A stretch of DNA of 64,000 nucleotides from Allobosea sp. ASV33 (GTDB taxonomy: Bacteria > Pseudomonadota > Alphaproteobacteria > Rhizobiales > Beijerinckiaceae). The notes beneath the pieces were generated by a model. The model was not told where the DNA came from. It was given only the letters and a program-made list of their open reading frames with translations, and did not search any database. A program made the position numbers and the translations under genes. Position 1 is the first letter of the stretch. Every line of letters begins with the position of its first letter. Shown one piece after another: positions 1 to 7,026 of this stretch. The stretch covers positions 1 to 64,000 of the forward strand of contig NZ_JAELTI010000013.1 in NCBI RefSeq assembly GCF_016428755.1. The letters are read 5' to 3'.

Positions 1-2487
1 GAGCCCGGACAGCGCGACGCCGCCAGTCGCCTGCTGCGCGGCCTCAACTTCCAGACGATGGCGTTCCGTGACCTGCTCCTCGTCGGGCCGGACGGCAGCA
101 TCGTCGCCGCCGCCAAGTCGAGCGGAGCGCGCCATGTGCTGCCGCTGGATGTCGCCATGGTCGGGCAGGCTCCGACGAACCTGATCGGCCCGCTGCGCAA
201 TGCCGTCACCGGAGACTGGTCGCTTTATATGGCGCGCCGCATTCCGGCCTGGCACGGGATCACACCCGTCGCCGAAGTGCCGCTGCACACGCTGATGAAG
301 CTGCTGGCCGAGGCCGGCGTCAGCCCCGGCACGCAGATTTCGCTGGAACGCGCCAATGGCCAGGTCGTCGCGACGCTGCCGCATGACGAATTGCTGATCG
401 GCAAGATTCGTGCGTCCGCGCTGCCGGAGAGGGTGGACGGCAAAGCTTTCCTGGTCGGGGACAGGGGCAGCGAGACCGGCACGCTGAATGTGGCCAGGAA
501 CACGCTCTATGGCGATATCCGCGTCATCCTGAGCGTGAGCAGCCGGGATGTCCTCGCAGATTGGCGCCAGGACCGCGACCGGACGGTGAGCGGCGCCATC
601 ATCGCGGTGCTGCTGCTATCGGCCTTCGCCGGGGCGATCTTGCTCGCCATCAACCAGCGCGAGCGGGCGGATGCCGAGCGGGCGCGGGCCTCCGCCGTCC
701 TCGACAATGCGATCGAGGCCATGTCCGACGGCTTCGTGATGTGGGACGAGAACGACCGGCTGGTGACCTGCAACCAGCGCTACCGCGATCTCTATGCGCT
801 GAGCGCTCCGTTCATGGTCGCCGGGGCGCATTTCGAGGACATCGTCCGCGGCGGCGCGCGGCTCGGCCAATATCCCCAGGCGACCGGGGATATCGAGGAT
901 TTCGTCCAGGAGATGTCTTCCTGGCACCGTCAGGCCCGCGGCTCGATCGAGCGCCTGCTGCCGGATGGCCGCTGGCTCCTGATCACGGAGCGGCGGATGC
1001 GGGATGGCGGAACCGTCGGCATCCGCACCGACATCACGGCGCTCAAAGCGGCGCTGACGGACCTCGCGGCTGCCAATATGCGGGCGAACGAGGCCGCCGA
1101 GGAGGCGCGCCAGCAGAACGTGGCCCTCATCGAGCAGGAGAGCCGCATCCGCTTCCTGGCGCATCACGATGATCTGACGAGCCTGCAAAATCGCTTCGCC
1201 TTCCGCAGCCAGATCGCGAAATCGCTGCGGCGGCCGGGGGACGAGACAGGAGCGGTCGCTCTGCTGTTCCTCGACCTCGACCGCTTCAAGGACGTCAACG
1301 ACACGCTCGGGCACCCCGTCGGCGATCTGCTGCTGCTGTCGGTTGCCGAGCGCCTGGCGACCTGCGTGCGCGACACCGACTGCGTCGCGCGGCTCGGCGG
1401 CGACGAGTTCGCAGTGCTCAGCGTCGACCGGAACCAGCCGGAGCAGGCGGAAGCGCTCGGAGCGCGCATCATCGAGGTCCTCAGCCGGCCCTACCTGATC
1501 AAGGAACGCACCATCTCGATCTCCGCGAGCATCGGCATCGCGGTGGCCGAGGGGCCGGATTTCGACGCGGATCTCCTGCTCAAGCAGGCCGATCTCGCGC
1601 TCTACCAGGCCAAGGCGCGCGGGCGCGGCGTCTATTGCGTGTTCACGGCCGAAATGGACGATCAACTGCGCGCGCGCATCGCGCTGGAGGCCGATCTGCG
1701 CAAGGCGATCGACGAACGGCAGTTCGAATTGTCCTACCAGCCGATCTTCGACCTGAAATCCAGCAAGCTCCGCGGCTTCGAGGCCCTGCTGCGCTGGCAC
1801 CATCCGGAGCGCGGCCTCGTGGCGCCGGCGGAGTTCGTGCCGCTGGCCGAGGAGACGCGATTGATCGTCGAGCTCGGCGAATGGGTCCTCCGTCAGGCCT
1901 GCACGGATGCGGTTCAATTGCCGAGCGACCTGCGGATCGCCGTCAATCTGTCGCCGGTGCAGTTGATCTTCGGCGATGCGGTCGCGACCGTGCGCGATAT
2001 CCTCGCCGAGACCGGGCTCGACCCGGCGCGGCTGGAGCTCGAGATCACCGAAACCGCGCTGCTCGCCAACGACAACCGCAATCTCGGGACGCTGAAGAGC
2101 CTGAAGGCGCTGGGCGTCCGCATCGTGCTCGACGATTTCGGCACGGGTTATTCGAGCCTCAGCCATCTCAGGCTCTTCCCGCTGGACAAGGTCAAGATCG
2201 ACCGCTCCTTCGTGCGGGACATGACCGCCCATTCCGACAGCGCGGCGATCGTCACCGCGATCGCCGCGCTTGCCGCTGAGCTCGGCATGACGACGACGGC
2301 GGAAGGCATCGAAACGGCCGACCAGCTCGACGCGGTCGACCGGGCGGGCTGCACGGAAGCGCAAGGCTATCTACTGGGAAAGCCGAAGCCGATCCTGCAG
2401 GCGATCCACACGACGCTGTTCCGCCGCTCGCCGCGCCGCAACGGACAGCGGGGAGGCCGCTCGCGCGACTCGTCCGATACGCTCTGA
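1..2487 (+). CDS. Membrane-bound GGDEF/EAL cyclic-di-GMP protein (5' truncated by window)
   Basis: The reading frame is open from base 1, so the true start lies outside the window; 828 residues are visible. Order: an extracytoplasmic sensor part, a membrane helix at about nt 571-650, a PAS-like segment (nt ~700-1050), GGDEF, then EAL. The GGDEF motif (nt 1396-1410) is intact and is preceded at the correct five-residue distance by RDTD, the product-inhibition I-site. The EAL signature is EALLR (nt 1780-1794), and the DDFGTGYSS segment typical of phosphodiesterases is present. Both catalytic halves therefore look competent for making and degrading cyclic di-GMP; which dominates cannot be told from sequence. 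It probably links an external or redox signal to motility, biofilm or secretion. The terminal ~25 residues are Arg-rich and unstructured. Confidence 0.93.
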   Translation, partial: EPGQRDAASRLLRGLNFQTMAFRDLLLVGPDGSIVAAAKSSGARHVLPLDVAMVGQAPTNLIGPLRNAVTGDWSLYMARRIPAWHGITPVAEVPLHTLMKLLAEAGVSPGTQISLERANGQVVATLPHDELLIGKIRASALPERVDGKAFLVGDRGSETGTLNVARNTLYGDIRVILSVSSRDVLADWRQDRDRTVSGAIIAVLLLSAFAGAILLAINQRERADAERARASAVLDNAIEAMSDGFVMWDENDRLVTCNQRYRDLYALSAPFMVAGAHFEDIVRGGARLGQYPQATGDIEDFVQEMSSWHRQARGSIERLLPDGRWLLITERRMRDGGTVGIRTDITALKAALTDLAAANMRANEAAEEARQQNVALIEQESRIRFLAHHDDLTSLQNRFAFRSQIAKSLRRPGDETGAVALLFLDLDRFKDVNDTLGHPVGDLLLLSVAERLATCVRDTDCVARLGGDEFAVLSVDRNQPEQAEALGARIIEVLSRPYLIKERTISISASIGIAVAEGPDFDADLLLKQADLALYQAKARGRGVYCVFTAEMDDQLRARIALEADLRKAIDERQFELSYQPIFDLKSSKLRGFEALLRWHHPERGLVAPAEFVPLAEETRLIVELGEWVLRQACTDAVQLPSDLRIAVNLSPVQLIFGDAVATVRDILAETGLDPARLELEITETALLANDNRNLGTLKSLKALGVRIVLDDFGTGYSSLSHLRLFPLDKVKIDRSFVRDMTAHSDSAAIVTAIAALAAELGMTTTAEGIETADQLDAVDRAGCTEAQGYLLGKPKPILQAIHTTLFRRSPRRNGQRGGRSRDSSDTL

Positions 2488-2599
2488 TCCGTTCGAATTA
2501 TCCCTCGCGGGGCACGCTTGCGAATACAGGGGCCTCCCGCCGGCTTAGCCGGGGCGACGCCGCGAGAGCGACTTCCGGAATGCGAGAAGACAGGGGAGA

Positions 2600-2673
2600 T
2601 GGAGCGGGTACCGGGAATCGAACCCGGGTATTCAGCTTGGAAGGCTGCTGCTCTACCATTGAGCTACACCCGC
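2600..2673 (-). tRNA. tRNA-Gly (anticodon TCC)
   Basis: Read on the minus strand, the gene begins GCGGGTGTAGCTC at 2673. It folds into a full cloverleaf with a TCC anticodon in the loop CTTCCAA, a GGTTCGATTCC T-arm and an acceptor stem closing with one G-T pair. The CCA end is encoded at 2602-2600. It stands alone and reads away from the upstream caspase-porin gene, which is on the same strand. Confidence 0.97.
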
Positions 2674-2683
2674 ATCGGGCGCC

Positions 2684-2712
2684 AAATTCCCTATCGGACC
2701 CGTCGGTGTCAA
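2684..2712 (-). promoter_or_regulatory. Candidate sigma-70 promoter of tRNA-Gly
   Basis: On the minus strand a perfect TTGACA (-35, 2712-2707) is followed after 17 bp by GAATTT (-10, 2689-2684). Initiation would fall a few bases before the mature tRNA end at 2673. The -35 match and spacing are seen directly; function is inferred. Confidence 0.5.
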
Positions 2713-2777
2713 GGGGCGCGGCGCGGTTGCCGGCCTAACGCGTGCGGCAGCTCATCGCAGCGGGCCCGTTGGCGGTC

Positions 2778-4934
2778 TCAGAAGCCGACATTGAAGCCGG
2801 CCTTGACGATGTCCCCGGCCGTGCGGGCGCGCATGGTCGCGTATTGCGTGGGGGCGAGCCCGGTATAGTCCTGCAAGGTCAGCTTCTGGTTGCCGAGATC
2901 GTAATGCGTGTAGTCGAGCCGGAGCGTCATGCCCGGCAGGATCGCGTATTCGACGCCGCCGCCGAGCGCCCAGCCGCTGGCGATGCCGGAGCGCGAGGCC
3001 GTGGCGCCGGAGGTCGTCGCCGGGTTATCGGGCGTGATCGAGCCCTTCTGGTCGACGAGGCCGTAGGCGTAGCCGCCGCTGCCATAGATCAGAAAATCGC
3101 CGAGCACGAAGCCGGCGCGGGCGCGGACCGTTCCCAGCATCGAAACCTCGTTCTCGGCCTTGGTCGTAAAGCGGGTTCCGCCCGGATTGGCCGCAGTCGT
3201 CTGGTTGCCGCCGAGCCGCGTCGCCGAGATGTCGGTTTCGGCACCGATGACGACCGCACCGATCTGGTAGTTGAAGCCGAACTGCGCGCCGCCGACCGCG
3301 CCGCCGCCGTCAGGCGAGAGACTGCGGGGTACGGCCAGCGGATTGATCGCGCTGGCGGCGAGGATCGGAGACCCCGCAACGGTCGTCGTCGTCGTCGTCA
3401 CGGTGGTGGTCGTCGCGAAGGTCAAACCGCCGGTCGTCGTGGTTGTGGTCGCGGTCGTCGTCGTCGGGGGCGGCGTGAAGGTCGGGCTGCCGAAAGGACC
3501 GGCAACGGTCGTGTTGCCGGTCTGCCGGCCGCCGCCGAGCGAGCCGCCGGCATAGAAGCCGGTCCAGCGCGGACGCTCAGGCAGAAAATTCGGCAGAGCG
3601 GGAGCCAGGGCTTGCGGCGACACGCCCTGGGGCGTCGTGGGCGGAGCCTGGCGCGGCGCGCCGGCATGCGCCGGGGAGACGCCGCGCGGCGTATAGTCGG
3701 CGCGGCGCGTGCGGGGCTGCTGGACGGCCGGGCAGACCGGGCAGGTCTGGGCGACCTGCACGCGGTTGCGGCTGGGCGCCGTCGCCGCCAGCCTCAAGGC
3801 TGCGGCGGTATGATCGGAGACCGGGTAGAGCCGCGCATAGAGCTTGAAGGATTCGGCATCGCCGGCGAGCACGGCCTCGGCCCAGGCGCGCTCGTCGGTG
3901 CGCTGCGCGAGGATGCGGTTCAGGCGCAGCGCGTTCTGGTCTTCCGGGTTGATGGCCAGCACATTGCCGTAGATGTCGCTGCGGTCCCAGGCGATCGCGG
4001 TGCGTGCGGCATCGGCCGCCGACAGCCCGCGCAGCGAGGCCAATGTCGGGCGCGCCGTCAGCGGGACGTTGCCGGCGGTTGCAGGCTGCGCTGCGGGCGC
4101 GCCGGCAGGGCGCTGGAAGAAGCTGAACTCGGTGATCAGCGAGGAGGTGTCCCAAGGAATCTGGGTGCCGTTGGTGGAATCGTAGACGGCAAGGCGGATG
4201 CGGCGGAAAATCTGCTCGACGGCCAGGCCCGGCTCGCGCGCCTCGCGCAGGAAGGCGGTGGTGAAGGGGCTGTTGGCGCCGCTGCCGTCCGCCGCGGTGG
4301 AGCCGGGCGAGGTGGCGAAGGCGACGAAGGTGCCGCTGTTGGAGTCGATGCGGGCGAGGCCGGCTTCGCTGCTGACACCTTCATTGGCGCCGTCGACGAT
4401 CTGGAGCGCGAGGCCGCGGGCGGCCTGGCGTTCCGCAAAGGGGTTGTTGCGGCAGGCGTCGAGGATCGCGATCTTGGACTTGGCGCCGGCGCCGTCGAGG
4501 CGCCGCAGGATATCGCTGAGGGACAGCGACTGCTCCGCGATATTGGAGCCGGCCTGCGGCCGGATATCGGTGGGCAGAATGTAGTTGGCACCGTCGAGCT
4601 GCACGGCATGGCCGGCGTAATAGACGAGCGCCGTCGCGTCGGGGCCGCCCCGGCGCACCTTGTCGACGAAGACGTCGAGCGCGCTGCGCAGGCCGGAGAG
4701 CGAGAGATCGAGCGCAGGCGTGATGTCGAAGCCCGCCTCCTGCAGCATCGCGCGCGTGGCATTGGCGTCGTTCAGTGCGTTCGGCAGCTTGGTGACATTG
4801 GCATAGCCGCCATTACCGACGACGAAGGCGAAGCGCTTCTGCGCGAGGGCCGGCGTCGCGCCGAGGCTCAGCGCCGCGAAGGCCGCCATCCATGCGGCGA
4901 CGATATACGCGTAGGCCCGGGCATGTAACCGCAT
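2778..4934 (-). CDS. Secreted caspase-like (C14) domain fused to an outer-membrane beta-barrel
   Basis: 718 residues. Residues 1-30 form a Sec signal peptide ending ATPALA. Residues ~33-275 are a caspase p20-like fold with the expected dyad: H109 in YYAGHA and C161 in LDACRNN. A linker with a CPVCP pair (398-402) and Pro-rich sequence follows. From about 457 (WTGFYAGGSLGGG) to the C-terminal Phe the protein resembles the Omp25/31-type porin-like barrels of rhizobia, with alternating aromatic strands and a terminal aromatic residue that serves as a BAM signal. A Thr-rich stretch (~491-518) lies in the first long loop or strand connection. Inference: a caspase-like peptidase held in the periplasm or at the surface by its own barrel. 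The substrate is unknown. The gene is single, with a dyad upstream at 4965-5009. Many bacterial caspase-like proteins occur, but this C-terminal barrel partner is unusual. Confidence 0.85.
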   Translation of the reverse strand: MRLHARAYAYIVAAWMAAFAALSLGATPALAQKRFAFVVGNGGYANVTKLPNALNDANATRAMLQEAGFDITPALDLSLSGLRSALDVFVDKVRRGGPDATALVYYAGHAVQLDGANYILPTDIRPQAGSNIAEQSLSLSDILRRLDGAGAKSKIAILDACRNNPFAERQAARGLALQIVDGANEGVSSEAGLARIDSNSGTFVAFATSPGSTAADGSGANSPFTTAFLREAREPGLAVEQIFRRIRLAVYDSTNGTQIPWDTSSLITEFSFFQRPAGAPAAQPATAGNVPLTARPTLASLRGLSAADAARTAIAWDRSDIYGNVLAINPEDQNALRLNRILAQRTDERAWAEAVLAGDAESFKLYARLYPVSDHTAAALRLAATAPSRNRVQVAQTCPVCPAVQQPRTRRADYTPRGVSPAHAGAPRQAPPTTPQGVSPQALAPALPNFLPERPRWTGFYAGGSLGGGRQTGNTTVAGPFGSPTFTPPPTTTTATTTTTTGGLTFATTTTVTTTTTTVAGSPILAASAINPLAVPRSLSPDGGGAVGGAQFGFNYQIGAVVIGAETDISATRLGGNQTTAANPGGTRFTTKAENEVSMLGTVRARAGFVLGDFLIYGSGGYAYGLVDQKGSITPDNPATTSGATASRSGIASGWALGGGVEYAILPGMTLRLDYTHYDLGNQKLTLQDYTGLAPTQYATMRARTAGDIVKAGFNVGF

Positions 4935-4964
4935 GCTGCTTCCCCTGCGCGAGAAGGACGACTC

Positions 4965-5009
4965 ACTGGAGTACCGGACTGAACATCGTATTCAGTCCGA
5001 TCCTCCAGT
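4965..5009 (-). promoter_or_regulatory. Large interrupted inverted repeat upstream of caspase-porin gene
   Basis: Outer arms ACTGGAG/CTCCAGT (7 bp), a symmetrical 3-nt internal loop, inner arms CGGACTGAA/TTCAGTCCG (9 bp) and a 7-nt loop. It ends 31 bp before the caspase-porin ATG and would lie in the 5' leader or overlap the promoter. It could be an operator or an RNA hairpin; nothing in the sequence tells which. There is no T-tract on either side, so it is not an intrinsic terminator. Confidence 0.55.
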
Positions 5010-5332
5010 CCTTGGTTTTGCACCGGCTTTTCCGAAAACCGCGCTCTACTTTTCGGGCCGATGCTCCAGACCCTGTCTGACGCCCGCGATTCGAAGAGGC
5101 GTCCGCCATATGATGGAGGTTCCCAGAAACGGGGCGGGCGTCGCAACACCAAACCGACACGGAAGAGCCCTGGTCGGGAGGGGCGGCCCAAAGCTTCATT
5201 CCTCAGCATCCGCCACGTGTTGGCAGCGTCAGCGGCAGCAATCCTTCAAGTATAATCCTCCGTGTGTGACTTAATTGTCGGCGTGTGGGCGGACGCGCAT
5301 CATGCTTGCCGGAGGCCGGCGTGGGCGCGACG

Positions 5333-5350
5333 CTCCTTCAAATGAAGGAG
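5333..5350. promoter_or_regulatory. Perfect 18-bp dyad upstream of methyltransferase gene
   Basis: CTCCTTCA and TGAAGGAG flank an AA centre, 57 bp before the ATG at 5407. Size and symmetry suit a dimeric repressor operator; as RNA it would form a 7-bp stem with a 4-nt loop. No T-run follows. Function is inferred only. Confidence 0.35.
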
Positions 5351-5406
5351 GCGCCAGGGCGGTGCTTCGGCTCGAATGACGAAGACGGAGCCGGGTGTGA
5401 GCGGCC

Positions 5407-6960
5407 ATGACGAACGATCCAGCCATCAACCCCTACGATGCGGTGGCCTATCCGGGCCACGCCTTCGCGCAGACCCACCCGTCGCGCCTGGCGACGATCG
5501 CCCATTTCCACGGGATGGACCCCGCGCCGCCGACGACCATGCGTGTGCTCGAATTGGGCTGCGGGCGCGGCGGCAACCTCATCCCGATGGCGGCGCAATA
5601 TCCCGGCAGCCGCTTCCTCGGCATCGACCTGAGCGGGGATTCGATCCGGCAGGCGAACATCAATGCCGCGGAGCTGGGCCTGACCAATCTCGCCTTCGAA
5701 CAGCGAGACATCCTCGCGGTCGGCGAGGAGATCGGCGCCTTCGACTACATCATCGTCCACGGCGTCTATTCCTGGGTGCCGGATGTGGTGCGCGAGCGGA
5801 TCATCGCCCTGTTCGGGGCATTGCTGGCGCCGCAGGGCGTCGCCTATGTCAGCTACAACGCATTGCCCGGCTGCCGGCTGCGCGACCTTGCGCGCGACGT
5901 CATGCTGTTCGCGGTGCGCGATATCGACGATCCGCGCGAGCGCGTCAGGGTGGCGCGGGCCGCCCTGAAGGAGATCGCCGAGGCCAGCGATCCCGACAGT
6001 TTCCACGGCGCCGCCCTGCGGCAAAGGCTGAAGCAGATCGACGAGGTGCCGGACAACGTCCTCTATCACGACGATCTCAACCCCGGCGCGCGCGCCTTCG
6101 CGCTGCACGAGGTGCTGTCGGCCGCCGAACGGAATGGGCTGCAGTTCCTGGCCGAGGCCTCGTTCCCGAATCTTTACGGCGCCGCGAAGGGGCCGGCGCA
6201 GCAGATGCTCGACAAGGTGCCGCTGGAGCAGATGGCCGTGCGCGAGCAGACGCTCGACCTGCTGATCGGACGGGCCTTCCGCGAGACCCTGCTGTGCCGG
6301 GCCGATATTCCGCTGAAGCGCGGCGTGCGGCCGGGCTCGCTCAGGCCTTACCACCTCGCCGCCAATGCGCGGCTGGCGCCGGCCAAGGACGGCGACAAGC
6401 CCGGCGTCCAGCGCTTCAGCTTCGACGAAGGCGTGCAGCTCGCCGTCGACCTGCCGCTCTGCAAGGCCGCGCTCGGGATTCTCAGCGCGGTCTGGCCGGC
6501 GAGCATCGCCTGGGACGACCTCGTGGAACGCTCCTGCCGCGAGGTCGCGGGCGAGCTCGGGCCGGACCGGGCCCATGAGATTACAAGGCTCGACGAAGCC
6601 CTGATCGCGATCTTCAAGGCCGGCCTGCTCGATATCCGGCTGGAGCCGCCGCCGCTAACGACGGCCATCAGCGAGAAGCCGGCTGCCAGCGAGATCGTGC
6701 GCTGGCAGGTCTCGACCACGGCCGAGGTCACCGATCTGCGCCACCGGACCGTCCAGCTCGACGGCGTCGTGGTGCGGAAATTCGTCAGCCTGCTCGACGG
6801 CTCGCGCGACCAGCGCATGCTGCTCGAGGCGATGAACGCCTTCCTCGACGAGACGCGGCGCTCCGGCATCGCCGTGCCCGGCCTGCCGGAGCGGGCGACG
6901 GCAGACGAGGTGGCGATGCATCTGAAGGATGTCGCGCGCCTCGGGCTGCTGCGGGCGTGA
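5407..6960 (+). CDS. Class I SAM-dependent methyltransferase with regulatory domain (PKMT-like)
   Basis: 517 residues. Residues ~40-180 carry the class I fold with motif I VLELGCGRGGN (47-57), the acidic ribose-binding FLGIDLSGDS, and the motif II-III region DYIIVHGVYSWV. The middle (~215-300) looks like the methyltransferase regulatory domain that follows the catalytic core in this family. The rest is a winged-helix-like C-terminus (LLDGSRDQRMLLEAM). This arrangement is known from rickettsial protein-lysine methyltransferases acting on outer-membrane proteins, and from many uncharacterised proteobacterial relatives. Substrate here is unknown. It is followed after 66 bp by the zinc-ribbon/transglycosylase gene in the same direction, probably one transcription unit, and is divergent from the caspase-porin gene. 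Confidence 0.85.
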   Translation: MTNDPAINPYDAVAYPGHAFAQTHPSRLATIAHFHGMDPAPPTTMRVLELGCGRGGNLIPMAAQYPGSRFLGIDLSGDSIRQANINAAELGLTNLAFEQRDILAVGEEIGAFDYIIVHGVYSWVPDVVRERIIALFGALLAPQGVAYVSYNALPGCRLRDLARDVMLFAVRDIDDPRERVRVARAALKEIAEASDPDSFHGAALRQRLKQIDEVPDNVLYHDDLNPGARAFALHEVLSAAERNGLQFLAEASFPNLYGAAKGPAQQMLDKVPLEQMAVREQTLDLLIGRAFRETLLCRADIPLKRGVRPGSLRPYHLAANARLAPAKDGDKPGVQRFSFDEGVQLAVDLPLCKAALGILSAVWPASIAWDDLVERSCREVAGELGPDRAHEITRLDEALIAIFKAGLLDIRLEPPPLTTAISEKPAASEIVRWQVSTTAEVTDLRHRTVQLDGVVVRKFVSLLDGSRDQRMLLEAMNAFLDETRRSGIAVPGLPERATADEVAMHLKDVARLGLLRA

Positions 6961-7026
6961 CGATTGTGAAGCGCCCCTCCGAGGGGTAACCTTGCGGCAG
7001 GGGGCGATGGAGCGCGGGCCAGCGGA

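Larger units (their letters stand above)
4935..5406. other. Divergent intergenic region with two dyads, no convincing gene
   Basis: This 472-bp stretch lies between the caspase-porin gene (leftward) and the methyltransferase gene (rightward). I see no reading frame with a credible start or recognisable product. It holds a large interrupted inverted repeat near the left end and a perfect 18-bp dyad near the right end, listed separately. It should contain both divergent promoters, but no well-spaced -35/-10 pair stands out. Confidence 0.6.

Noticed and set aside
2742-4928. 728-codon plus-strand frame
   Set aside because: Antisense to the caspase-porin gene, low-complexity Arg/Gly-rich translation, no motif; the minus frame has a signal peptide, dyad and barrel.
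5251-5256. Perfect TATAAT upstream of the methyltransferase gene
   Set aside because: No -35-like hexamer at 16-18 bp; nearest TTGGCA is about 25 bp away, so I do not list it as a promoter.
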